64,000 bases of DNA. Origin: Shinella sp. SUS2. Lineage in GTDB: Bacteria; Pseudomonadota; Alphaproteobacteria; Rhizobiales; Rhizobiaceae. The position numbers and the translations under genes were made by a program. The stretch covers positions 124,001 to 188,000 of the forward strand of contig NZ_KQ410728.1 of assembly GCF_001262505.1 (NCBI RefSeq). The letters run 5' to 3'. The notes under the pieces were generated by a model. That model worked only from the letters and a program-made list of their open reading frames with translations. It ran no database searches and was not told the origin of the DNA. Below, piece after piece: positions 47,550 through 56,104 of the stretch (the stretch's first letter is position 1; each line of letters opens with the position of its first letter).

Positions 47550-48788
47550 ATGGTGGCGGCGGACAACAGCCTGCCGGGAAACGCCTTCGATGGGCGGCTT
47601 GCCGACAATATCGTGTTCTTCGCCCGTGTTCTGCGCAAGGCGGGCCTGCGCATCGGGCCGGCCGCGGTGACGGATGCCATCGAGGCGGTGCAGGCGATCG
47701 GCATCGGCGAGCGCGAGGAGTTCTATACGGCGCTGCACGCGACGCTGGTCAAGCGGCATGAGGACGACGCGGTGTTCGACGAGGCGTTCCGGCTTTTCTG
47801 GCGCTCGCGCGATCTCGTCGGCAAGATGATCGCGCTGATGTCGCCGGTGGTGCGGCGCGAGGAAGAGCGCGAAAAACGCAAGGCGGGCGAGACGCGCGTC
47901 TCCGATGCGCTGTTCGGTGGCCGGCAGGACGAGCGGCGCCTGCGCGACGAACCGGATATCGAGATCGACGCCCGGTTCACGGCCTCCGGCAGCGAGGTGC
48001 TGCGCAAGACGGATTTCGCGCAGATGTCCGCGGTGGAGCTTGCCGCCGCCAAGCGTGCCATCGCGCACCTCGTGCTGCCTCTCGACGAGGTGCGCACGCG
48101 CCGTTTCCGCCGGTCTACCCGGCCGGTGGCGATCGATGCGCGCGCCACGATGCGCCACGCCATGCGCACCGGCGGCGCGCTGATCCTGCCGCGCCACCGG
48201 AAGCCGAAGACGGTGCATCCGCCGCTCGTGGTGCTGGCCGACATTTCCGGCTCGATGAGCCAGTACACACGCATCTTCCTGCATTTCCTGCATGCGCTGA
48301 GCGAGCACCGCCACCGCTTGCATGCCTTCCTGTTCGGCACGCGGCTCAGCAATGTCACGCGCCAGATGCGGCACCGCGATCCCGATGTCGCGGTGGAGGC
48401 GTGCAGCCAGTCGGTCAGCGACTGGTCCGGCGGCACGCGCATCGGCGAGACGCTGAAGGAGTTCAACCGGCTTTGGTCGCGGCGCGTGCTGGGGCAGGGC
48501 GCGGTCGTGCTGCTCATCACCGACGGGCTGGAGCGCGAGGGCATCGATCTCCTGGAAAAGGAGATGGACCGGCTGCACCGCTCCTGCCGGCGGCTCGTCT
48601 GGCTCAATCCGCTCCTGCGCTTCGAAGGGTTCGAGGCGCGGGCGCGCGGGGTGCGGGCGATGCTGCCGCATGTCGACGAATTGCGGCCGGTGCACAATCT
48701 GGAGGCCATGGCCGACCTGGTGGCGGCGCTTTCCGGCGAGGCGCCGCGCGGCACCGGCGATCCGCGGCGTTTCCTGCCGGCGGCATGA
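47550..48788 (+). CDS. CoxE-like VWA-domain protein
   Basis: 412 aa. The N-terminal third is helical and charged (EEREKRKAGETRVSDALFGG). The C-terminal VWA domain has the metal-site motif DISGSMS at 231-237, SDWSGGTRIGETLKEF, and VVLLITDGLEREG. CoxE works with CoxD in inserting copper and sulfur into the molybdenum site of CO dehydrogenase in Afipia (Oligotropha); whether the client here is that enzyme is unknown. Starts 3 nt after the ATPase gene; the XdhC gene follows 10 nt later. Confidence 0.9.
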   Translation: MVAADNSLPGNAFDGRLADNIVFFARVLRKAGLRIGPAAVTDAIEAVQAIGIGEREEFYTALHATLVKRHEDDAVFDEAFRLFWRSRDLVGKMIALMSPVVRREEEREKRKAGETRVSDALFGGRQDERRLRDEPDIEIDARFTASGSEVLRKTDFAQMSAVELAAAKRAIAHLVLPLDEVRTRRFRRSTRPVAIDARATMRHAMRTGGALILPRHRKPKTVHPPLVVLADISGSMSQYTRIFLHFLHALSEHRHRLHAFLFGTRLSNVTRQMRHRDPDVAVEACSQSVSDWSGGTRIGETLKEFNRLWSRRVLGQGAVVLLITDGLEREGIDLLEKEMDRLHRSCRRLVWLNPLLRFEGFEARARGVRAMLPHVDELRPVHNLEAMADLVAALSGEAPRGTGDPRRFLPAA

Positions 48789-48798
48789 GGAGGGGAAA

Positions 48799-49125
48799 AT
48801 GGAAACCAACGACGTGCTCGATCCACTGGCCATCGCGGAACGCTGGATGGACGACGGGCGCATGGTGGCCCTCGCCACCGTCATCGAGACCTGGGGTTCG
48901 GCGCCGCGCCCGGTCGGCAGCCATCTGGTGATCGACGGCGAGGGCAATTTTCACGGCTCGGTCTCCGGCGGCTGTGTCGAGGGCGCTGTCATCGGCGAGG
49001 CGATGGAGGTGATCGCCGATGGCGAGCCGCGTCTTCTGGAATTCGGCGTCGCCGACGAGACCGCCTGGCGCGTCGGCCTGTCCTGCGGCGGGCGTATCCG
49101 GGTCTATGTGGAGCGCGTCGGCTGA
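48799..49125 (+). CDS. XdhC/CoxI N-terminal domain protein
   Basis: 108 aa. The XdhC_CoxI N-domain is complete: ATVIETWGSAPRPVGSHLVIDGEGNFHGSVSGGCVEGAVIGEA, ending GVADETAWRVGLSCGGRIRVYVE. The two conserved Cys (SGGCVEG, LSCGG) are present. XdhC proteins bind molybdenum cofactor, promote its sulfuration and deliver it to the apoenzyme. In most bacteria this is fused to the Rossmann domain; here that part is the next gene. ATG at 48799 follows AGGGGA; the stop overlaps the next ATG by 1 nt. Confidence 0.92.
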   Translation: METNDVLDPLAIAERWMDDGRMVALATVIETWGSAPRPVGSHLVIDGEGNFHGSVSGGCVEGAVIGEAMEVIADGEPRLLEFGVADETAWRVGLSCGGRIRVYVERVG

Positions 49126-49823
49126 TGGACCCCTATCTCCTGCGCAAGCTGAACACGGAACGTGCCGCCCGTCGCGCCGTCATCCACCTCACCGATCTCG
49201 GCGACGGCCGCGACCGGGTGATTCGCGAGGGCGATCCGGTCGCCGGTCCGCTCGGCGAGGCGGTCACGGGTGCTTTCCGTTCCGGCCGGTCCGTTTTGGC
49301 GGAGGTCGAGGACCGAAAATTCTTTCTCAATGTCCATCTGCCGCCCGCCCGCATCGTCGCCATCGGCGCGGTCCATATCAGCCAGGCGCTGGCGCAGATG
49401 GCCGGTGTCGCCGGTTTCGACATCACCATCATCGACCCGCGCACCGCGTTTGCGACGGAGGCGCGTTTTGCCGGCATCGACCTTGTCGCCGATTGGCCCG
49501 AGGATGTTTTGGCGGCCCGTCCGCTGGATGCCTACACTGCCCTTGTCGCCGTGACGCACGATCCGAAGATCGATGACTTCCCGCTGTCGCAGGCGCTGTC
49601 CACCGGCTGTTTCTATGTCGGCGCGCTCGGCAGCCGGAAGACCCATGCCAAGCGCGTGGAGCGCCTGACGGCGCTGGGGCATGGCGAGGCGGAGATCGCC
49701 CGCATCTCGGCGCCTATCGGCCTCGACATCGGCGCCGCCAGCCCGGCGGAGATCGCCGTCGCCATCCTGGCCGACATCGTGGCACACCTGCGCCGCCGGC
49801 CGCTCGCCGAGTCTCACCCATGA
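49125..49823 (+). CDS. XdhC/CoxI Rossmann-domain protein
   Basis: 232 aa. After a variable first 80 residues comes the XdhC Rossmann domain: ARIVAIGAVHISQALAQMAGVAGFDITIIDPR, TALVAVTHDPKIDD, and the signature FYVGALGSRKTHAKRVERL, then ISAPIGLDIGAASPAEIAVAILADIVAHLR. It completes the XdhC function begun by the preceding gene; the two overlap by 1 nt and are surely cotranslated. Its end overlaps the following gene by 4 nt. Confidence 0.93.
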   Translation: MDPYLLRKLNTERAARRAVIHLTDLGDGRDRVIREGDPVAGPLGEAVTGAFRSGRSVLAEVEDRKFFLNVHLPPARIVAIGAVHISQALAQMAGVAGFDITIIDPRTAFATEARFAGIDLVADWPEDVLAARPLDAYTALVAVTHDPKIDDFPLSQALSTGCFYVGALGSRKTHAKRVERLTALGHGEAEIARISAPIGLDIGAASPAEIAVAILADIVAHLRRRPLAESHP

Positions 49824-51430
49824 TCTTCGGGGAGGTTCCGGTTTCCGAGGCCGTGGGTGCGCGGCTGGCGCATGGCGTGCGTGTCGAGGGCCTGTCGCTG
49901 CGCAAGGGGCATGGGATGACGCAGGCGGACTGCGACGGGCTGCTGGCCGCCGGCGTCGCGACCGTCATCGCCGTGCGCCTCGAAGCCGGCGACCTCGACG
50001 AGGACGCGGCGGCCGCGCTGGTCGCCGGGGCGATCCCGCCGTATCACCTGACTTTCAGCCCGCCCACAACCGGGCGCATCAACCTCCATGCCACGGCCAA
50101 CGGGCTCTTTGTCGCCGACCGGGCTGCCATCGACCGGTTCAACCGGGTCGATCCGGCTATCACCATCGCCACGCTGCCGGACCATGCCAGCGTGGCGGCC
50201 GGCGACATGGTGGCGACGATCAAGATCATTCCGCTGGCGGTGGCCGGCGACCTTGCGCGAAAGGCGGCGGCGGTGATGGCCTCCAGCCGGGCGCTGGAGG
50301 TCAAGCCGTTCGCACCCCGCCGCGTCGCCCTGGTCGCGACGGAATTGCCGACGCTGAAGCCCTCCGTGATGGACAAGACGCGCCGGCTGCTCGAACAGCG
50401 CCTCCATCCCTCCGGCAGCCGCCTGACCGGCGAGGCGCGGGTGCCGCACAAGGCGGCCGGCGTCGCCGAGGCGATCCGCACGGCTGCGGCAGACAACGAC
50501 CTCGTGCTGGTCTTCGGCGCCTCCGCCGTCACCGACGGCAACGACGTGATCCCCGCGGCCATTCGGGCTGCCGGCGGCGTGGTCGAGCATGTCGGCATGC
50601 CGGTCGATCCCGGCAACCTTCTGGTCCTCGGCCGCTTGGGCGCGGTGCCGGTCATCGGCGCACCCGGCTGCGCGCGCAGCCCCAAGGAAAACGGTTTCGA
50701 CTGGATCCTCGCCCGCATCCTCGCTGGCGAGACGCCCGGTCCCATGGAGATCACCGGCATGGGCGTCGGCGGCCTGCTCGCCGAAATTCCGAGCCGGCCG
50801 CAGCCGCGCGATGTCCGCGCAGCGGAGCGGCCGCTCTGCGTTGCAGCACTGGTGCTCGCCGCCGGCCGCGCCAGCCGCATGAACGGTAGCCACAAGCTGC
50901 TCGCCGCCTTCGACGGCAAGGCGCTCGTCCGCCGCTCGACGGAGGCGGCGCTGGCCGCGCGGCCGGCGCGCGTGCTGGTGGTGACGGGGCACCGGGCGGA
51001 GGAGGTGGAGGCGGAGCTATCCGGCCTTAAGGTCGATCTCGTGCGCAATCCCGACCACGCGCAGGGCATGTCGACATCGCTTCGCGCGGGTGTCGCCGCC
51101 CTCGGCCCGGGCTGCGACGGTCTCGCCGTCATGCTGGCGGACATGCCGCATGTCACCGGTGAGGACGTGCGACGGCTGCTCGACGCCTTTGCCGCGGCCG
51201 GCGGCCATGCCGTCGTGCGGGCGGTCTCCGGCGGAAAGCGCGGCAATCCCGTTGTGCTGCCGCGTACCACCTTTGCCGCAATGCTGCAGCTTGAAGGCGA
51301 TGTCGGCGCGCGCCATATCGTCGAGAGCACCGGGCTCGATGTCATCGATGTGGAGATCGGCGCGGCGGCACATATCGATGTCGACACGCCGGAGGCGGTG
51401 CTGGCCGCCGGCGGGGTCCTGAAGGGGTAG
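49820..51430 (+). CDS. Molybdopterin-binding (MoCF) / MocA-like nucleotidyltransferase fusion
   Basis: 536 aa in two parts. Residues 1 to about 335 resemble the MoeA/MogA molybdopterin-binding family (VAGDLARKAAAVMASSRALEVKPFAPRRVALVATELP; FGASAVTDGNDVIPAAI; PGNLLVLGRLGAVPVIGAPGCARSPKENGFDWIL). From about 343 a MobA/MocA NTP-transferase starts: ALVLAAGRASRMNGSHKLL, then VTGHRAEEVEAEL, VMLADMPHVTGEDV, GGKRGNPVVLPR. MocA adds CMP to make molybdopterin cytosine dinucleotide, the cofactor of CO-dehydrogenase-type hydroxylases; preference for CTP is inferred. Overlaps the XdhC gene by 4 nt. Confidence 0.9.
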   Translation: MIFGEVPVSEAVGARLAHGVRVEGLSLRKGHGMTQADCDGLLAAGVATVIAVRLEAGDLDEDAAAALVAGAIPPYHLTFSPPTTGRINLHATANGLFVADRAAIDRFNRVDPAITIATLPDHASVAAGDMVATIKIIPLAVAGDLARKAAAVMASSRALEVKPFAPRRVALVATELPTLKPSVMDKTRRLLEQRLHPSGSRLTGEARVPHKAAGVAEAIRTAAADNDLVLVFGASAVTDGNDVIPAAIRAAGGVVEHVGMPVDPGNLLVLGRLGAVPVIGAPGCARSPKENGFDWILARILAGETPGPMEITGMGVGGLLAEIPSRPQPRDVRAAERPLCVAALVLAAGRASRMNGSHKLLAAFDGKALVRRSTEAALAARPARVLVVTGHRAEEVEAELSGLKVDLVRNPDHAQGMSTSLRAGVAALGPGCDGLAVMLADMPHVTGEDVRRLLDAFAAAGGHAVVRAVSGGKRGNPVVLPRTTFAAMLQLEGDVGARHIVESTGLDVIDVEIGAAAHIDVDTPEAVLAAGGVLKG

Positions 51431-51433
51431 GGC

Positions 51434-51751
51434 ATGGATCGGGACGCGATCGAGGAAATGTTCCAGGCGCTGGGACCGGTGACGATCAAGCGCATGTTCG
51501 GTGGCAAGGGCATCTACCACCAGGGCCGCATCCTGGCGCTGGAGGTCTACGACGAGATCCTGCTCAAGGCCGACGAAATCAGTGCGCCGGATTTCGCGGC
51601 GGCCGGCTGCCGCCAATGGTTCTACGACGGCAAGAGCGGCAAGCCGGTGAAGATGCCTTACTGGTCCGTTCCCGACGAGGCCTTCGACGATCCCGACCTC
51701 ATGGCGCTCTGGGTTCGCCGGGCCTATGAGGCGGCACTGCGCGCGAAATAA
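51434..51751 (+). CDS. TfoX N-terminal-domain protein
   Basis: 105 aa, only the TfoX_N fold: MFQALGPVTIKRMFGGKGIYHQGRILALEVYDEILLKADE, then QWFYDGKSGKPVKMPYWSVPDEAFDDPDLMALWVRRA. The C-terminal half of the competence regulator TfoX/Sxy is absent, as in many stand-alone bacterial members of unknown role. It begins 3 nt after the MocA-like gene and is the last gene of that run, so it may be a passenger. No DNA-uptake genes are nearby. Confidence 0.88.
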   Translation: MDRDAIEEMFQALGPVTIKRMFGGKGIYHQGRILALEVYDEILLKADEISAPDFAAAGCRQWFYDGKSGKPVKMPYWSVPDEAFDDPDLMALWVRRAYEAALRAK

Positions 51752-51780
51752 CGGCAGGCCGGAAAACGCGGCATTCAAAC

Positions 51781-51796
51781 TTGACTTACATTGTCA
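51781..51796 (+). promoter_or_regulatory. Iron-responsive operator (TGA-N9-TCA) overlapping a -35 box
   Basis: TGACTTACATTGTCA (51782-51796) fits the TGA-N9-TCA IRO bound by the rhizobial iron regulator RirA. It overlaps TTGACT (51781-51786), a good -35; the -10 around 51804-51809 (CATTAC) is weak. The TonB receptor ATG is 63 nt downstream, so repression in iron-replete cells is expected. Confidence 0.65.
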
Positions 51797-51859
51797 TGTT
51801 GTCCATTACCGGTCTGTCCGCGCGTCAAAATTGCGCGGGCAGTGTGCGGTGAGGTCTCC

Positions 51860-53974
51860 ATGAAAAAGGTTCGTTTCCACGCGTCGGCGCTTCTTGCGGG
51901 CACGGCCATGGCGCTTGCGCTGCTGGCAGCCGCCAATCCCGCAGCCGCGCAGGACGCGACAGCGACGGACCTCGAGCAGATCAATGTGGAAGGCGACAAT
52001 GACGGCGACGGCATCGTCGATGTTCCGGCCGGTGTCTCGACCGCCGACCGCGAGAAGATCCAGGATCGTTATGCCGGCGACGTGATGCAGGTCCTGCGCT
52101 CGGCACCGGGAACGTTCACGCGCGAACCGGCGGACCAGCCGGGTATCACTGTCAACATCCGCGGCATGCAGGGCATGGGCCGTGTCAACAGCATGATCGA
52201 CGGCGTGCCGCAGACCTTCAGCAACCTCTCCGGTCACGGCGGTACCTTCGATAGCCTGCTCTATGTCGAACAGAACATGCTGGTCGGCGTCGACGTGACG
52301 CGCGGCGCGGTCTCGGGCGCCGAGGGCATGGGTACGCTGGCGGGCGCCGCCAATTTCCGCACGCTCGACGTCGACGACGTGCTGCTGCCCGGCAAGGACT
52401 ATGGTGTGATGACTTCGGTGCGCGCCGGCACCAACGGCTTCGATTATTCGCGCCTTGTCAGCGGTGCCGTACGCACCGGGATGGGCGAGGGCGAGATCAG
52501 TATCGTCGGCGCACTCAGCGACACGAAGAAGAGCCCTTACGAGAACGGCTCGGGCACCCTCTACCCGAATGCCGGCGACCAGCATCCGAAGTCGGGCCTC
52601 TTCAAGGTCAATCTGTCGCCGAATTCCGATCACACGCTGTCGCTCGGCGGCGTCTGGTATGGCAACGAGTTCCTGCCGGGCAGCTCCGGCTACAACTGGA
52701 TCGTCGAGAACCAGACCTATACGGCGAAATACCGCTACCAGCCCGGCAGCGACCTGATCGACCTCTCGATCAACGCCTATCTCAACATCACCGATCTCGA
52801 ATTCGACGGCACCAACGGCAATGTCAGCACCTTCGACGGCCGCAAGGGCACCAACACGACGACCGGCTTCGACATCTCCAACCGCATGCGCTTCGACCTC
52901 GGCGAGGAAACGGAGCTGAAGCTCACCTATGGCGGCGCCTACAGCCGCGACCGCTACGAGGGCAACGCCAAGCGCGGCGCCAATCCGGACGGAACGCTGG
53001 TGAAGGCTGGCGTTTTCAGCGAGGCGACGATCTCCCACGGTATCTTCGACCTGACCGGAGGCTTGCGCTACGATTACTGGTCTCTCGAAGGCATCAGCGG
53101 CTACGACGCGCCGGGCACGAACGGCTGTGCTGCCGGCGGCGATCCGTGCCCGATGGACACGTTGTCGCGCGATGGCGGCGACCTCAACCCGAAGATCACC
53201 CTTTCGGCCCGCCCGCTCGAATGGCTGCAGCCCTACGTGACCTACGCCCACACCGCCCGCCCGCCGACGGCGGCCGAGATGTTCTATCCCGGTGGCCACA
53301 GCTTCGACGGCTCTTCCGACCCGGTCAACAACAACCCGAACCTCTTGCCCGAAAAGAGCAGAGGCTGGGAGCTCGGCGTCAACATGACGACGGATGACCT
53401 TCTGACACCCGGCGATTCCGCCTGGCTGAAGATCGGCTATTTCCACAACCGCGTCCGCGACTACATCACCTATGCCATCGATACGGATGGCGCGGCGCGC
53501 TGGGTCAATGTGGATGGCACGACCGTGATGAAGGGGCTGGAAGTGGAGGGCGGCTACGATGCCGGCCGCTACTATGCCGGTTTCTCGCTGACGCTTGCCG
53601 ACACCAACCAGCCGGAAGGCTCCGCCGCCGGCGTCGGCAGCGATACGGGACGGCTGCCGGACGATTTCCTGACGATCGATGCCGGCATGCGCTTCCTGGA
53701 GGAAACGCTCACGGTCGGCGGCCGGATGCGCTATGTCGGCAAGAGCAGCCAGGCCTATATCAATCAGGACAGGGCTTTCGACGTCGACGCCTATACGCTG
53801 TTCGACGCGCACGCTTCCTGGCAGATCAGCGAGAATGCAAAAGTCTTCTTCAATGTCGAGAACGTCTTCGACACGACCTATATGAAGGCGAATTCCGGCC
53901 TGATGGACAATTATGGCGGCGTCAAGAACGGCCGCGGCCGCACCTTCATCATCGGCGCGACGGCCCGGTTCTGA
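51860..53974 (+). CDS. TonB-dependent outer-membrane receptor, heme/hemoglobin type
   Basis: 704 aa. Signal peptide MKKVRFHASALLAGTAMALALLAAANPAAAQ; plug domain with VMQVLRSAPGTFTREPADQPGITVNIRGMQGMGRVNSMIDGVPQ; a 22-strand barrel ending in the aromatic C-terminal IIGATARF. Heme-receptor marks lie at the expected place: an altered FRAP box (TARPPTAAEMF, about 463-473), a His at about 479, and NPNLLPEKSRGWELG from about 491. Ligand therefore likely heme or a heme protein. No hmuSTUV-type genes are adjacent. The ATG at 51860 follows GAGG. The upstream iron box predicts induction by iron limitation. Confidence 0.9.
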   Translation: MKKVRFHASALLAGTAMALALLAAANPAAAQDATATDLEQINVEGDNDGDGIVDVPAGVSTADREKIQDRYAGDVMQVLRSAPGTFTREPADQPGITVNIRGMQGMGRVNSMIDGVPQTFSNLSGHGGTFDSLLYVEQNMLVGVDVTRGAVSGAEGMGTLAGAANFRTLDVDDVLLPGKDYGVMTSVRAGTNGFDYSRLVSGAVRTGMGEGEISIVGALSDTKKSPYENGSGTLYPNAGDQHPKSGLFKVNLSPNSDHTLSLGGVWYGNEFLPGSSGYNWIVENQTYTAKYRYQPGSDLIDLSINAYLNITDLEFDGTNGNVSTFDGRKGTNTTTGFDISNRMRFDLGEETELKLTYGGAYSRDRYEGNAKRGANPDGTLVKAGVFSEATISHGIFDLTGGLRYDYWSLEGISGYDAPGTNGCAAGGDPCPMDTLSRDGGDLNPKITLSARPLEWLQPYVTYAHTARPPTAAEMFYPGGHSFDGSSDPVNNNPNLLPEKSRGWELGVNMTTDDLLTPGDSAWLKIGYFHNRVRDYITYAIDTDGAARWVNVDGTTVMKGLEVEGGYDAGRYYAGFSLTLADTNQPEGSAAGVGSDTGRLPDDFLTIDAGMRFLEETLTVGGRMRYVGKSSQAYINQDRAFDVDAYTLFDAHASWQISENAKVFFNVENVFDTTYMKANSGLMDNYGGVKNGRGRTFIIGATARF

Positions 53975-54004
53975 TCCGGGCCGGTCTCCGGCAGGCAAAA
54001 CCCG

Positions 54005-54415
54005 TTAGCGGCGGAGCGCGGCCACCGCATCTCTGGCGAAGCGCGACAGCGGCTCGGGCAGGGCGTCGAGAGCGAACCAGCCGAATTCCGGCAGCTTTTC
54101 CGGCTCCATGACGCGCGGCTCGCCGGAAAAGTCCTCGGTCACATAGATAAGCGACAGCCAGTGCTGGCGTTCCTCGACGATGATCTGTTCGGAAACACAG
54201 AGAAAATCGACGGCGCCGATCGTCAGCCCCGATTCCTCCTCCGCCTCGCGGCGGGCGGAATCGAGCGCGCGTTCCATGTGATCGACCTTGCCGCCGACGA
54301 TGTTCCACGCGCCGGCTTCCGGCGCACGCAGGCGCCGGTAGAGCAGGAGCTTGCCCTCACGCAAAATGGCCAGGCCGCAACCGAGGCCTGGCACATCGAT
54401 GCCTGGAATGGACAT
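54005..54415 (-). CDS. NUDIX hydrolase
   Basis: 136 aa. The Nudix box reads GGKVDHMERALDSARREAEEESGL and fits GX5EX7REUXEEXGU. The N-terminal GLGCGLAILREGKLLLYRR leads into it. Likely hydrolyses a nucleoside diphosphate derivative; substrate unknown. It begins 9 nt after the rhlE stop on the same strand, so it shares the helicase transcript. Convergent with the TonB receptor gene, 30 nt apart. Confidence 0.92.
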   Translation of the reverse strand: MSIPGIDVPGLGCGLAILREGKLLLYRRLRAPEAGAWNIVGGKVDHMERALDSARREAEEESGLTIGAVDFLCVSEQIIVEERQHWLSLIYVTEDFSGEPRVMEPEKLPEFGWFALDALPEPLSRFARDAVAALRR

Positions 54416-54424
54416 TCTGGAAGA

Positions 54425-55912
54425 TCAGGCCTTGCCGGCGATCAGCATGAAGGCCGGAACCTCGTCGCCGAAGCCGAGCGGCGTCGGACCGTCATCCTCG
54501 TCGCGACGGTAGCGGTTGCGGCGATCGCGGCTGTCGTCATTGGCCGGACGCGGCGCACTATGGTTTGCGGCACGCGGATTGCGAGCGGGATTCTGCGGCC
54601 GCCCTTCCGCCTTGCGTTCAGCTTTCACGGCTTCCACCTTCTCTTCAGTCTCGCTGGTCTCGATACGGGGCTCGGCCGAACGGGTTTCCCCCTTGCGGCC
54701 ACGGGAGCGGTCGCGATCACGACCGCCGCGGTCACGGCCGTTGCGAGGACGTTCCTCGCTTTCGACCTGTTGCGGCAGCTCTTCCAGATTGCCGCTCAGC
54801 CACTCGACCTTTTGGTCGATCAGCTTTTCGATGGCGTCGACGAACTTGGTGTCGCGCCTTGAGACCAAAGTGAAGGCGGCGCCCGAGCGGCCGGCACGGC
54901 CGGTGCGGCCGATGCGATGGACATAGTCCTCGGCATGGATCGGAACGTCGAAGTTGAAGACGTGGCTCACGTCCGGAATATCGAGGCCGCGCGCGGCGAC
55001 ATCGGAGGCGACGAGCAGCTTGATGTTGCCGTCCTTGAAATTCGAAAGCATGGTCATGCGCGAACGCTGGTCCATATCGCCGTGCAGCGCGCCGACGGAG
55101 AAGCCGTGGCGATCGAGCGAACGGAAGAGATCCGCCACATCGACCTTGCGGTTGCAGAAGATGATCGCGTTCTTGAGATCCTGCTGGGCGCGGATGAGAT
55201 CGCGCAACGTCGCGCGCTTCTCATAGTCCTTGCTGTGCGTGGCGACGAGCCGCTGCGTCACGGTCTTGGCCGTGGAAGACGGCGGGGCTACCTCGACACG
55301 CTCCGGGTTCTGCAGGAAGCGGTCGGCCAATTTCTGGATTTCCGGCGGCATGGTGGCCGAGAAGAACAGCGTCTGGCGGGTGAAGGGGATCAGCTTGGCG
55401 ATGCGCTCGATGTCGGGGATGAAGCCCATGTCGAGCATGCGGTCGGCTTCGTCGATGACGAGGATCTCGACGCCGGTCATCAGCAGCTTGCCGCGCTCGC
55501 AATGGTCGAGCAGGCGGCCGGGGGTGCAGATCAGCACGTCGGCGCCACGCTCCAGCTTGCGATCCTGCTCGTCGAAGGAAACACCGCCGATGAGGAGGGC
55601 GACATTCAGCTTGTGGTTCTTGCCGTACTTCTCGAAGTTCTCTGCAACCTGGGCGGCAAGCTCGCGTGTCGGCTCCAGGATGAGCGTGCGCGGCATGCGG
55701 GCGCGGGCGCGGCCTTTTTCCAGGAGCGTCAGCATCGGCAGAACGAAGGAGGCGGTCTTGCCGGTGCCCGTCTGGGCAATGCCGAGAATGTCGCGCCGCG
55801 CGAGGGCCGGCGGAATGGCGCCAGCCTGGATCGGGGTCGGGATCGTGTACCCGGCATCGGTGACGGCGGACAGGACTTTCGGGCTCAGGCCAAGATCAGC
55901 AAAAGTGGTCAA
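54425..55912 (-). CDS. rhlE: DEAD-box RNA helicase, RhlE type
   Basis: Unwinds RNA in ribosome assembly or decay. 495 aa. Q motif FADLGLSPKVLSAVTDAGYTIPTPIQ, motif I AQTGTGKT, Ia PTRELAAQ, II VIDEADRMLDMGF, III SAT, V VASDVAARGLDIPDV, VI HRIGRTGRAGRSG. The tail from about 385 is Arg/Gly/Asp-rich and disordered (RNGRDRGGRDRDRSRGRKG). The reading begins at a TTG (55912) with no clear ribosome site, but MTTFADLGLSPK matches the family N-terminus and there is no nearby ATG. Nudix gene follows after 9 nt. Confidence 0.95.
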   Translation of the reverse strand: MTTFADLGLSPKVLSAVTDAGYTIPTPIQAGAIPPALARRDILGIAQTGTGKTASFVLPMLTLLEKGRARARMPRTLILEPTRELAAQVAENFEKYGKNHKLNVALLIGGVSFDEQDRKLERGADVLICTPGRLLDHCERGKLLMTGVEILVIDEADRMLDMGFIPDIERIAKLIPFTRQTLFFSATMPPEIQKLADRFLQNPERVEVAPPSSTAKTVTQRLVATHSKDYEKRATLRDLIRAQQDLKNAIIFCNRKVDVADLFRSLDRHGFSVGALHGDMDQRSRMTMLSNFKDGNIKLLVASDVAARGLDIPDVSHVFNFDVPIHAEDYVHRIGRTGRAGRSGAAFTLVSRRDTKFVDAIEKLIDQKVEWLSGNLEELPQQVESEERPRNGRDRGGRDRDRSRGRKGETRSAEPRIETSETEEKVEAVKAERKAEGRPQNPARNPRAANHSAPRPANDDSRDRRNRYRRDEDDGPTPLGFGDEVPAFMLIAGKA

Positions 55913-56104
55913 AGGGAAAACAGTTTCCGTTCCGGTTCTTGCGAACGCAATGGGTTCAGCGGCCCTATCGCCGCGAGGATGCAGCGCAGATATGCCGAAA
56001 GTGCCGGAAAGTCAAGGAATTCAGCGAATTTGGTAAATCGGCGAGCGATTTGAAGCCCATGGCCGATATTTTTGCCATGCGGAGCCGCTTCGTCTCGCGT
56101 AACG

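Noticed and set aside
51434..51751. Competence regulator TfoX/Sxy
   Set aside because: Only the N-terminal domain is present and there are no competence genes nearby.
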